From Bacillota bacterium (GTDB taxonomy: Bacteria > Bacillota > Clostridia > Christensenellales > Aristaeellaceae): a stretch of 55,182 nt of DNA. Under the pieces are notes generated by a model. It saw nothing but the letters and a program-made list of their open reading frames with translations, was not told the DNA's origin and did no database searches. This document shows positions 9,352 through 16,857 of the stretch, piece after piece; positions within the stretch are counted from its first letter, which is position 1; every line of letters begins with the position of its first letter. Location: assembly GCA_023411175.1 (NCBI GenBank), contig JAEYPB010000037.1:1-55182 (forward strand), in the 5' to 3' direction. Both the position numbers and the translations under genes were made by a program.

Positions 9352-10644
9352 TCACCTCTGATTGCTTTCCACCCGGACGGGGATGCCCATCCTGATCAGC
9401 GCCGTGAAGAACGCGCGCTCGATGAACGGCTCCCGTATGGTCCGGGAAAACGTGATGCGCAGATTTCCGCCGCAGCTGACGCAGGCGGCGATGACCGGGT
9501 TCCGGTACGGCACGCCCAGGAGGAAATCCATGCCCTCCACCCTGGACGCCATCGCCTCCGGCAGCTTCACCTCGCCCAAATTCGACAGCGTACTGGTGCA
9601 GTAACGGTCCCCCTGGAGCTTGAACATCGCCTTCAGAAACGGCGCCTTGACGAACAGCGGCATCCCTCGGATGGCCGGGTTCTTCTCGGCGTTGACGTTG
9701 GCGGACATCCGCGCGTTGAGCGCCTTTTCATTGATCTCGAGCCCGAGCGTGTGCTTGACCTCACTCAGGATCTCCTCAAAGCTGTAATCGCCGTACTCGC
9801 TGGCGATGCCGACGTTGACATAGGACGCGAAGTTTCGAACCGTCCTGGAGCCGTAGAAGCGGCGCAGGTTCACCGGCACCATGATCTTGACGGGCAGGCG
9901 GCGCTTTTTTACGGAGGTCTCCGCCTGCTGCGCCTGGTGGAAGCACAGGATCAGAACCGACGTCAGAAACGCGGTGACGCTGACGCCCAGCGCCTTGGCC
10001 TTGTCCAGCACCGCGCGGGACGGGATGGTCCCGGTGGTGATGTTCAGAAAATGGCTCCGGTCGGGCGTGCCGCTGATGTGGTAGGCCGCGCGCTCAAAGC
10101 GGCTCCGGCCCGCGCTCCGGGCGTGGCGCAGAAAGCTGTCCTCGATCTCCTCGTCCTTAGGCGCTTCGCGGCAATCGAGAATCATACCGTCCGTGGGAAC
10201 CCGCACGCCGTATTTCATGCGCAGGTACTCCGCCGTCAGCGTCAGAAGGAAGCTCAGCCCGCCGTTTCCGTCGGTGAGCGCGTGGAAAAACTCCACCGCG
10301 ATGCGGCGGTCGTGGTAGCGCACGCGGTACATGAAGCGGCCGTTTTCCCGCAGGTCCATGCGCACCAGCGGATTGCCCACGTCCCGCTGGATTTCCGGCT
10401 CGCCCTGCATTCGCTCCAGATAGTACCAGAAGAAACCCCTGCGAAGCCGGAAAGCGAACGTTGGAAAACGCCTGAGCGCGGCGCGCTGGGCCTTTGCCAG
10501 AATGGCCGGGTCGATGTTCTCCGTAAGCGTCACGGACAGCCGAAACATGGCCGCCCAGCCGCGCGTACGGGAGGGCGGATAGATCTTCGCGGCGTTGTCC
10601 AGTTTGAGCCAGGCGGGCACATTCCCACCAGCGGTCTTCGCCAT
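9352..10644 (-). CDS. Alcohol acyltransferase-like/condensation-fold protein
   Basis: This 430-residue protein has the CoA-dependent acyltransferase (condensation-like) fold of alcohol acetyltransferases and wax-ester synthases. The key sequence is H-A-L-T-D-G (His121, Asp125, Gly126), the H-x3-D-G catalytic motif. Further family features are the N-terminal L-D-N-A-A-K-I-Y-P segment and a late S-N-L-G-E-V motif, like the conserved structural motif of this superfamily. It would transfer an acyl group from a thioester to a hydroxyl or amine; substrates are unknown. A frame start at 10749 is rejected for the ATG at 10644, which has GGGAGA upstream. The gene sits 13 bases after an esterase gene and 3 bases before the zinc-ribbon membrane protein gene, making a compact operon. 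Confidence 0.8.
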   Translation of the reverse strand: MAKTAGGNVPAWLKLDNAAKIYPPSRTRGWAAMFRLSVTLTENIDPAILAKAQRAALRRFPTFAFRLRRGFFWYYLERMQGEPEIQRDVGNPLVRMDLRENGRFMYRVRYHDRRIAVEFFHALTDGNGGLSFLLTLTAEYLRMKYGVRVPTDGMILDCREAPKDEEIEDSFLRHARSAGRSRFERAAYHISGTPDRSHFLNITTGTIPSRAVLDKAKALGVSVTAFLTSVLILCFHQAQQAETSVKKRRLPVKIMVPVNLRRFYGSRTVRNFASYVNVGIASEYGDYSFEEILSEVKHTLGLEINEKALNARMSANVNAEKNPAIRGMPLFVKAPFLKAMFKLQGDRYCTSTLSNLGEVKLPEAMASRVEGMDFLLGVPYRNPVIAACVSCGGNLRITFSRTIREPFIERAFFTALIRMGIPVRVESNQR

Positions 10645-10657
10645 GGTTTCTCCCTTG

Positions 10658-11533
10658 TCACTCAGGTACGAAGGCGCGGATGCGCGAGAGCGCCTCCTTC
10701 GCCTCCGGGATGCCGTAGAGCACGTAGGCGTGCCACATGCCCTCTTCAACGTGTAGCTCGCAGGCCGAGCCGTGCGCCTTGAGGCGCGCGGCCATTTCCA
10801 CCGAATCGTTCAGAAGCGTTTCGCCCGATCCCGCAAAGATCAGCGATGCGGGAAGGCCGGACAGGTCGCCGTAGAGCGGCGATACCGTGGGCTCGTGAAG
10901 ACGCCCCTTCGCGTACAGCTCCGCGCTGTATTTAAGCCCTTCCACGCTGAGCACCGGGTCGAGCGCGCCCTCCGCGTCCTGCGCGCGGGATAGGGTGAGG
11001 TCCGTCCACGGGGACAGCGCGACGACGCCTTCCGGCATCGGAAGCCCGAGTTCTTTGAGCTTCAGACACAGACAGTAGCAAAGTCCGCCCCCCGCGGATT
11101 CCCCGGCCAGGAGGATATTCTCCCCGCGAAACAACTCGAGCATCCTCCGATACGCGCAAAGCGCGTCTTCCAGCGCGGTCGGGTACGGGTAATCGGGCGC
11201 CAGCCGATAGCCCACGCACAACACCCTCCGGCCGGTTTCCTCCGCCAGTACGCCGCCGAAGCCTTTCGCGTAAGAGAGGCATCCGGCCGTGTACGAGCCG
11301 CCGTGCAGGTACAGAACCGCCTTTTCGCTGCGCAGTCCCTTCGGCACGGCCCACGCGGAGTCGAATTCCTCAAAAGGTTCGTCTTCATACGACACGCTGC
11401 CAGCGAGCGCCGTCGCGCCGAGCAGCCCCAGTCCGTCCTGGAGCTTGCGCATGGTCTTTAAGTCCAACCGCTTGAGCAAAGGGTTGAGCAGCATGATCTG
11501 ACCGTGCACGAGGTTCGACACAAGCTTGGGCAT
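10658..11533 (-). CDS. Alpha/beta hydrolase (HSL-type acetyl esterase)
   Basis: This 291-residue serine hydrolase belongs to the hormone-sensitive-lipase-like family. The oxyanion-hole H-G-G-S lies at 77-80, the nucleophile elbow G-E-S-A-G-G at 144-149 (Ser146), and the probable catalytic histidine at His268 (E-G-M-W-H-A-Y). The acid residue is less clear because the usual D-P-L-x-D block reads S-G-E-T-L-L-N-D. It would hydrolyse short acyl esters in the cytoplasm or at the membrane. It is the first gene of a three-gene operon with the acyltransferase-like and zinc-ribbon membrane proteins, so ester making and ester breaking are encoded together. The start has GGAAGGGG upstream, and a minus-strand TTGACA lies at 11585-11590. 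Confidence 0.87.
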   Translation of the reverse strand: MPKLVSNLVHGQIMLLNPLLKRLDLKTMRKLQDGLGLLGATALAGSVSYEDEPFEEFDSAWAVPKGLRSEKAVLYLHGGSYTAGCLSYAKGFGGVLAEETGRRVLCVGYRLAPDYPYPTALEDALCAYRRMLELFRGENILLAGESAGGGLCYCLCLKLKELGLPMPEGVVALSPWTDLTLSRAQDAEGALDPVLSVEGLKYSAELYAKGRLHEPTVSPLYGDLSGLPASLIFAGSGETLLNDSVEMAARLKAHGSACELHVEEGMWHAYVLYGIPEAKEALSRIRAFVPE

Positions 11534-11633
11534 GCCGCCACCCCTTCCATACAGAGAATCTCAAATATTACTATAGCATATTTTTGTCAAATCCACAATT
11601 TCATTTGCTCAGGGCCGATCTTTGCCCTGCCCC

Positions 11634-12515
11634 CTATACGCCCTCGGGCGGCAGCCCCGAGATCAGCGGCGAATCCGGTGCGTGCTGCGCGAGGTTCTCC
11701 CGAAGGAGCGCCGGGCTGAAATTGGCGTAGCAGTATTTACAGCCGCTCGGGCAGGTGTTGTAAGCGCCGATGTCCACGCTTTCGGCGCAACCGCACGCCG
11801 GGCGCTGGTTCCTGTCGCGCCGGAACCTCACCGCGCGGCCGGAGGCAGCCTCCAGAATCTCCGGATCGACGCAGCGGGCGCGGGCAATGCCGAAGCGGGA
11901 GAAGTCCTCCGCCTCGGCGCAGGCGGCGAGGGAGATGCCAAAGCCGCGCGCGATCTGCGAAAGGCCCTCCGCCATTTCCATCATGTCCGCGGTTTCGATG
12001 GGCTGAAGCCCCATCTCCGCGGCGCTGCGAGCGGTGTTTCGGTACATGTCGAGGAAGCTGACCGTGCAGCGCGACACGCGCCCCGAAAGGCGGCGCGCCA
12101 AGCGCTCAAAGGCGGCAAAGTGAAATCCCTTCGCGTAGGCGCCGCTCAGAAGGATCGGGTCATAGCGCCAGACGACGCGCTCCGGCCCGATTTTGTCCGA
12201 AAGCGCGAGTATCGCCGGAACGACCTGCGCTTCTTTTTCGGGAATGCCCGGCTCTATATCCCGCCCGTAGGGTGTGAGCGTGACCTGAAAGTAGTATGCG
12301 TAATCGGAAAGCGCGGAGAGATGCCCGAGCATCGGCGCAGGGTTCTTCGTCCAGAACACGAAGCCGTCCACATCCTCCGGCCGGAGCGAGACCCGCCGAA
12401 CCTGGCGGGGGTTGCGCGGATTGCGGACGAGCACCTCCCCCTCCGCGAGCCGGGTCATAAACCAATCCGCATAGTGCGCCGGGATGTCGGTGCGGCGGCT
12501 GGCGCTGATGATCAT
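11634..12515 (-). CDS. DUF1848 family protein with C-terminal radical-SAM-like cysteine motif
   Basis: The protein has 293 residues. The N-terminus M-I-I-S-A-S-R-R-T-D-I-P and the W-T-K-N-P and W-R-Y-D-P segments are typical of DUF1848. Near the C-terminus Cys255-x3-Cys259-x2-Cys262 (C-P-S-G-C-K-Y-C) has the spacing of a radical SAM [4Fe-4S] site, preceded by a C-G-C pair. Radical SAM enzymes normally carry this motif near the N-terminus, so its position is notable. The reaction is unknown. The longest frame starts at 12776, but upstream residues are low-complexity and would overlap tdh; the ATG at 12515 gives the family N-terminus. It is divergent from tdh. Confidence 0.82.
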   Translation of the reverse strand: MIISASRRTDIPAHYADWFMTRLAEGEVLVRNPRNPRQVRRVSLRPEDVDGFVFWTKNPAPMLGHLSALSDYAYYFQVTLTPYGRDIEPGIPEKEAQVVPAILALSDKIGPERVVWRYDPILLSGAYAKGFHFAAFERLARRLSGRVSRCTVSFLDMYRNTARSAAEMGLQPIETADMMEMAEGLSQIARGFGISLAACAEAEDFSRFGIARARCVDPEILEAASGRAVRFRRDRNQRPACGCAESVDIGAYNTCPSGCKYCYANFSPALLRENLAQHAPDSPLISGLPPEGV

Positions 12516-12626
12516 GCGCGCTCCCCCCCTTCCCCATCCGCCATCATACCGCCCGCGGGGGCGCCTTGTCAAATCCGACGGCGCCATCCAGCGCCCCCTT
12601 TCCGGCGCAGCCCGGCGAGTTTTGGG

Positions 12627-12655
12627 TGGACGCGGGCCGCGCCCCGTGCTATACT
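12627..12655 (+). promoter_or_regulatory. Promoter for tdh-kbl
   Basis: TGGACG (12627-12632) and TATACT (12650-12655) are spaced by 17 bases, about 50 bases before the tdh start. The -10 is good and the -35 is moderate. Confidence 0.55.
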
Positions 12656-12705
12656 TGTGGCTGGGTTCTGATACCGAACGCGGGTAGGCAAAGGGGGTTA
12701 CGCGC

Positions 12706-13743
12706 ATGCACGGCGAAATGGACGCGCTGGTCAAGGCGCGTCCGGGCAAGGGGCTTGAACTGACAAGGGTGCCCATTCCGAAGGTCGGCTATGGCGAAGT
12801 TCTGATCCGCATCCGAAAAACCGCCATCTGCGGCACCGATCTGCACATCTACAACTGGGACGAGTGGAGCGAGCGGAACATCGTCCCGCCCATGGTCATC
12901 GGCCACGAATACGTGGGCGTGATCGAGGAACTCGGCGAAGGGGTCGAGGGGCTGAAGGTCGGCCAGCGGGTCAGCGGCGAGGGTCACATCACCTGCGGCC
13001 ATTGCCGCAACTGCCGGGGCGGCAACGCCCAGTGGTGCAAACACACCAAGGGCGTCGGCGTCAACCGCAGCGGCGCGTTTGCCCAGTACCTGTGCCTGCC
13101 GTCAAAGAACGTGGTGCCGCTGGACGAGGCGCTCCCGGAGGAGGTCGTGTCCTTCTTCGACGCCTACGGCAACGCCACCCACACGGCGCTTCAGTTCGAC
13201 GTGGTCGGCGAGGACGTGCTGGTCACCGGCGCGGGACCGATCGGCATCATGGCCGCGGCCATCTGCAAGAAAAACGGCGCGCGGCAGGTCATCATCACCG
13301 ACGTAAACGAATACCGCCTGGATCTGGCGCGGAAGATGGGCCTGTTCGCCGTCAATGTGGCGGAGAACGACCTGGGCGAAGTCATGCGCGCGCACCACAT
13401 GGTGGAGGGCTTCGACGTGGCGCTGGAGATGAGCGGCAGCGACCAGGCGCTGCACCAGCTGCTGGACCACATGCGAAACGGCGGCAAGGTGGCGCTCCTG
13501 GGCATCTTCGCCAAGGACGCGCGGATCGACTGGAACGAGGTCATCTTCAAGGGGCTGACGCTGCAGGGCGTCTACGGCCGCAAGATGTACGAAACCTGGT
13601 ACAAGATGGCCGCGATGGTGGAGAGCGGGCTGGACTTGACCCCCCTGATCACCCACCGTTTCCATTACACCGACTTTGAGCAGGGTTTCGCCGCGATGGC
13701 AACGGGCAAAAGCGGCAAGGTGATCCTGAGCTGGGAGGATTAA
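12706..13743 (+). CDS. tdh: L-threonine 3-dehydrogenase
   Basis: This 345-residue medium-chain zinc dehydrogenase oxidises L-threonine with NAD+ to 2-amino-3-ketobutyrate in the cytoplasm. The catalytic zinc region is I-C-G-T-D-L-H (Cys42, His47) and G-H-E (His67, Glu68). The structural zinc ligands are Cys97, Cys100, Cys103 and Cys111. The Rossmann motif G-A-G-P-I-G follows near residue 175. Length and motifs match Tdh rather than a generic alcohol dehydrogenase, and the next gene, one base downstream, encodes the partner enzyme Kbl. The start follows AAGGGGG. The pair forms the classic threonine-to-glycine route, and its acetyl-CoA product could feed the Pta-AckA enzymes encoded at 47483-49824. 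Confidence 0.95.
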   Translation: MHGEMDALVKARPGKGLELTRVPIPKVGYGEVLIRIRKTAICGTDLHIYNWDEWSERNIVPPMVIGHEYVGVIEELGEGVEGLKVGQRVSGEGHITCGHCRNCRGGNAQWCKHTKGVGVNRSGAFAQYLCLPSKNVVPLDEALPEEVVSFFDAYGNATHTALQFDVVGEDVLVTGAGPIGIMAAAICKKNGARQVIITDVNEYRLDLARKMGLFAVNVAENDLGEVMRAHHMVEGFDVALEMSGSDQALHQLLDHMRNGGKVALLGIFAKDARIDWNEVIFKGLTLQGVYGRKMYETWYKMAAMVESGLDLTPLITHRFHYTDFEQGFAAMATGKSGKVILSWED

Positions 13744-13744
13744 T

Positions 13745-14926
13745 ATGAAATCCGCATTCAACTACTTCGGCCGTGCGCTCGCGGACATCGAGTCCGCCGG
13801 CACCATGAAGGGCGAGCGCGTCATCACGACGCCGCAGCGCGCCCGCATCGATACCCTGAAATCGCGGGACCTTCTCAACATGTGCGCCAACAACTACCTG
13901 GGCCTCGCGGACAGCCCGGAGGTCATCGAGGCGGCGAAGGCGAGCTACGACGAATGGGGCTTCGGCCTGTCCTCCGTCCGGTTCATCTGCGGCACGCAGG
14001 CGCTGCACAAGGCGCTGGAAGAAAAGCTGGCGGCGTTTCTGGGCATGGAGGACGCGATCCTCTATTCCTCCTGCTTCGACGCCAACGGCGGCCTGTTTGA
14101 GGCCCTGCTGGGGCCGGAGGACGCGATCATTTCCGACGAACTCAACCACGCGTCGATCATCGACGGCGTGCGGCTCTCAAAGGCGCAGCGGCTACGCTAC
14201 AAAAACAATGACCTTCAGGATCTCGAGGAGAAGCTGAAGGAGGCCGCATCCGCCCGCATACGCCTCATCGCCACCGACGGCGTGTTCTCGATGGACGGCT
14301 TCGTGGCAAACCTGCAGGGCATCTGCGATCTGGCGGAAGCCTACGACGCGCTGGTGATGGTGGACGACAGCCACGCCGTGGGCTTCATGGGCGAAGGCGG
14401 GCGCGGCACACCGGAGTACTGCGGCGTGATGGGCCGCGTGGACATCCTGACCGGCACGTTCGGAAAGGCGATGGGCGGCGCGTCCGGCGGGTACACGGCG
14501 GCCTCAAAGGAAGTCGTGGCGCTGCTCCGCCAAAAGTCCCGGCCGTACCTGTTTTCCAACACCCTCGCGCCTGCGGTGTGCGCCGCGACCATCAAGGTGC
14601 TGGACATGCTCGCCGGCGAGGGCGGCGCCCGCGCGCGCCTGATGGAAAACACCGCCTGGTTCCGCGCCGCGCTGGCTTCGGAAGGCTTCGACGTGCCGAA
14701 GAGCACCCACCCCATCGTGCCGGTGATGCTCTACGACGCCCGCGTCGCGGCGGAGTTCGCCCAGCGCATGCTGGCGAAGGGCGTGTACGTGGTGGCGTTC
14801 AGCTACCCAGTCGTCCCCAAGGGCAGGGCGCGCATCCGAACCCAGGTCTCCGCGGCCCACACGCGGGAGGATTTGGAATTTGCCGTCCGGTGCTTCCGCG
14901 AGGTCCGTCAGGAAATGAAGCTGTAA
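13745..14926 (+). CDS. kbl: Glycine C-acetyltransferase (2-amino-3-ketobutyrate CoA ligase)
   Basis: This 393-residue PLP enzyme of the alpha-oxoamine synthase family cleaves 2-amino-3-ketobutyrate with CoA to glycine and acetyl-CoA. The PLP lysine is Lys241 in T-F-G-K-A-M-G-G. The D-D-S-H-A-V-G-F motif (about 205-212) and the substrate-loop S-S-V-R-F-I-C-G-T motif are present. Length and tdh linkage separate it from 8-amino-7-oxononanoate synthase, its close relative. It starts one base after the tdh stop codon with the ribosome-binding site inside the tdh end, so translation is likely coupled. A hairpin with flanking A and T runs lies about 115 bases downstream. Confidence 0.95.
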   Translation: MKSAFNYFGRALADIESAGTMKGERVITTPQRARIDTLKSRDLLNMCANNYLGLADSPEVIEAAKASYDEWGFGLSSVRFICGTQALHKALEEKLAAFLGMEDAILYSSCFDANGGLFEALLGPEDAIISDELNHASIIDGVRLSKAQRLRYKNNDLQDLEEKLKEAASARIRLIATDGVFSMDGFVANLQGICDLAEAYDALVMVDDSHAVGFMGEGGRGTPEYCGVMGRVDILTGTFGKAMGGASGGYTAASKEVVALLRQKSRPYLFSNTLAPAVCAATIKVLDMLAGEGGARARLMENTAWFRAALASEGFDVPKSTHPIVPVMLYDARVAAEFAQRMLAKGVYVVAFSYPVVPKGRARIRTQVSAAHTREDLEFAVRCFREVRQEMKL

Positions 14927-15040
14927 TACGACGCATCAGATGGAATATCTCATTCTCCTACCGCCGCGTATGAGCGGGCGAAGCAGGCGCTCGGCGCGTA
15001 AACGCCCCTGCCGAATCGCGAAGGAATCTGGAAGCCTGAT

Positions 15041-15084
15041 AAAAGCCGGAAGGCCGCGCGCATGCGCAGTCTCCCGGCTTTTTC
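15041..15084. terminator. Bidirectional terminator between kbl and the sporulation lipoprotein gene
   Basis: AAAAGCCGG (15041-15049) pairs with CCGGCTTTT, and the T tract continues to 15083. A runs and T runs flank the stem on opposite sides, so it can serve kbl on the plus strand and the convergent gene on the minus strand. Confidence 0.75.
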
Positions 15085-15154
15085 TTTGCGCCCGCAGGCC
15101 CACATCGGCCGGCGTTTGGGTCCTCCTCGACCAGCGCAAGGATCCGCGTACGAA

Positions 15155-15709
15155 TCAGCGCAGCGTGGTGGCGTTGCGGACGATCATTTCCACCTCAGCC
15201 TTGATTTGATCCTCGCTGGCGCCGGAGCGCTGCTGCTGCGCCAACTGCTTGATGGACGCCACGTCGGCCTGTTCCGCCGTCACCGCCACCACCTGAATGC
15301 TGGGGTCCGCGGCCATGACTTCGCCCGCGATCATGTCGCGGATGCGCTGGGTCATTTCACCCTTGTACTGGGGCGTGAACACCACGCCCACCAGCGCGGT
15401 GGTGCCGCTCGTCACGATGCTGGATTCCTGAATTTCCGAGAACATGTTGATGCGGCTCTCGATCGTGGCAGCCTGGGAGGCCCAGTTAAACTGCTGGGCG
15501 GGCGACATGGTTGCGCCGGGCATCATGGTTGCGCCGGGAACGAGCGTCGTTCCGGGAACCGTGCCCACGCCGCCGGGCATGGTGGTCACCATAGGCACAG
15601 GCGTGGGGGTCGGCGTTACTTGGGTGGTGGATCGGAAGCATCCCGCGAGGCTGAGGCCGAGCACGGCCAGCATAAGTGTTACGATGAAACCCTTCTTCAT
15701 TCCGTTCAT
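15155..15709 (-). CDS. YhcN/YlaJ-type sporulation lipoprotein
   Basis: This 184-residue lipoprotein has a lipobox L-S-L-A-G-C (Cys24) after a basic start and a hydrophobic core. A linker rich in Pro, Thr, Gly and Met follows (about 30-70). The C-terminal domain (about 75-184) resembles YhcN/YlaJ: it holds an I-E-S-R-I segment, an A-L-V-G-V-V-F core strand, and a V-M-A-A-D-P-S-I-Q-V-V-A-V-T motif. Family members are found in forespore or spore membranes of Bacillus and Clostridia, where roles in germination or outgrowth have been proposed. Translation most likely starts at 15709, with AGGGAGGG five to six bases upstream; an internal Met three codons later is poorly spaced. Confidence 0.82.
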   Translation of the reverse strand: MNGMKKGFIVTLMLAVLGLSLAGCFRSTTQVTPTPTPVPMVTTMPGGVGTVPGTTLVPGATMMPGATMSPAQQFNWASQAATIESRINMFSEIQESSIVTSGTTALVGVVFTPQYKGEMTQRIRDMIAGEVMAADPSIQVVAVTAEQADVASIKQLAQQQRSGASEDQIKAEVEMIVRNATTLR

Positions 15710-15825
15710 GATAAACCCTCCCTTGCGCCCATATTTTGCGCGAAGCGGGGGGATTTATACGTTGCTCTTTTTAAAATTCGGGCCGCTCGCGGCCGGTTTT
15801 TCTCGCCGCGCAATTTCCGCCCTTG

Positions 15826-16857
15826 CTACGGCCTCATCGCGGCGGCGATGGACGCGCCAAAGGGCGGAGCCAGGATGCCGACCTCCGTGATGATGCCGGC
15901 GATGTATGCCGCGGGCGTCACATCAAAGGCCGGATTGAAGGCGTCCACATCCCCGGGAGCGGACGCAATGCCCTGAAAGAAGCGCATCTCGCAAGGGTCC
16001 CGCATTTCGATGGGAATCGACACCCCCGATTCGATCGAGATGTCGATGGTAGACCGCGGCGCGGCCACATAGAACGGGATGCCGTGGGCCTTCGCCAGCA
16101 CCGCCACGCCGTAGGTGCCCACTTTGTTGGCGGTGTCCCCGTTTCGCGCGATGCGGTCGGCTCCGACGATCACCTTGCGAATCCTTCCGGACGCCATCAA
16201 AACCGCCGCCATGCCGTCGGACTGGATTGTCACCGGAATGCCATCCTTTTGAAGCTCCCAGGCCGTCAGGCGCGCGCCCTGAAGCAGCGGCCGCGTCTCG
16301 TCCGCGTAGACGTGCACGCGCTTGCCCGCCTCGGCCGCCGACCGGATGACGCCCAGCGCCGTTCCGTGGCCCGCCGTGGCCAGCGCGCCCGCGTTGCAAT
16401 GGGTGAGGATGCCGTCGCCGTCCGCGATCAGCTTTTCGCCGAACGCACCCATCCGCCGATTGATTTCGACATCCTCCCGCTTCATCCGCTCCGCGAGGGC
16501 GAGGGCCGTCTTCGCGGCGGCGTCCGCGCCCTCCGCCCGGTACGCGCTTTCGATTTCCAAAAGCGCACGGTCGAGGGCCCAGAACAGGTTGACAGCCGTT
16601 GGCCGGGTTCTCTGAAGGCGCGCCCTGTCCTGCCGCACCGCTTCCAAATAGTCCGCACGCCCCCGGTTGACGTGCGCGGACAGCGCCATGCCGTAGGCCG
16701 CGGAGACGCCGATCAGCGGCGCGCCGCGGACGACCAGCCGCTCGATGGCCTCCGCCACCGCCTCCACCGATTCCAGCCGGACGTATTCTTCAACCAACGG
16801 CAGCCTGGTCTGGTCGAGTGCCACCGGCGCGTCCTTTTCCCAATAAATGGTCTTAAT
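15826..16857 (-). CDS. mtnA: S-methyl-5-thioribose-1-phosphate isomerase, apparent non-AUG start
   Basis: This aldose-ketose isomerase of the methionine salvage pathway converts methylthioribose-1-phosphate to methylthioribulose-1-phosphate. Catalytic Cys154 lies in T-H-C-N-A-G and Asp234 in V-G-A-D-R-I (numbering from the start used here). The conserved family opening, K-T-I-Y-W-E, lies upstream of the first GTG (16824) and has no ATG, GTG or TTG before it. The frame instead enters at CTG (16860) or ATT (16857), overlapping the TGA of the preceding kinase gene, with GGAGGGAG ideally spaced for ATT. I therefore place the start at ATT, about 343 residues. Start at GTG 16824 (332 residues) or a sequencing error remain possible. 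Confidence 0.88.
   Translation of the reverse strand: MKTIYWEKDAPVALDQTRLPLVEEYVRLESVEAVAEAIERLVVRGAPLIGVSAAYGMALSAHVNRGRADYLEAVRQDRARLQRTRPTAVNLFWALDRALLEIESAYRAEGADAAAKTALALAERMKREDVEINRRMGAFGEKLIADGDGILTHCNAGALATAGHGTALGVIRSAAEAGKRVHVYADETRPLLQGARLTAWELQKDGIPVTIQSDGMAAVLMASGRIRKVIVGADRIARNGDTANKVGTYGVAVLAKAHGIPFYVAAPRSTIDISIESGVSIPIEMRDPCEMRFFQGIASAPGDVDAFNPAFDVTPAAYIAGIITEVGILAPPFGASIAAAMRP

Noticed and set aside
8773..10782. 669-codon plus-strand open frame
   Set aside because: It lies antisense to the zinc-ribbon, acyltransferase and esterase genes, is rich in Arg, His and Gln, and has no ribosome-binding site or recognisable domain. It is a by-product of G+C-rich codon use.
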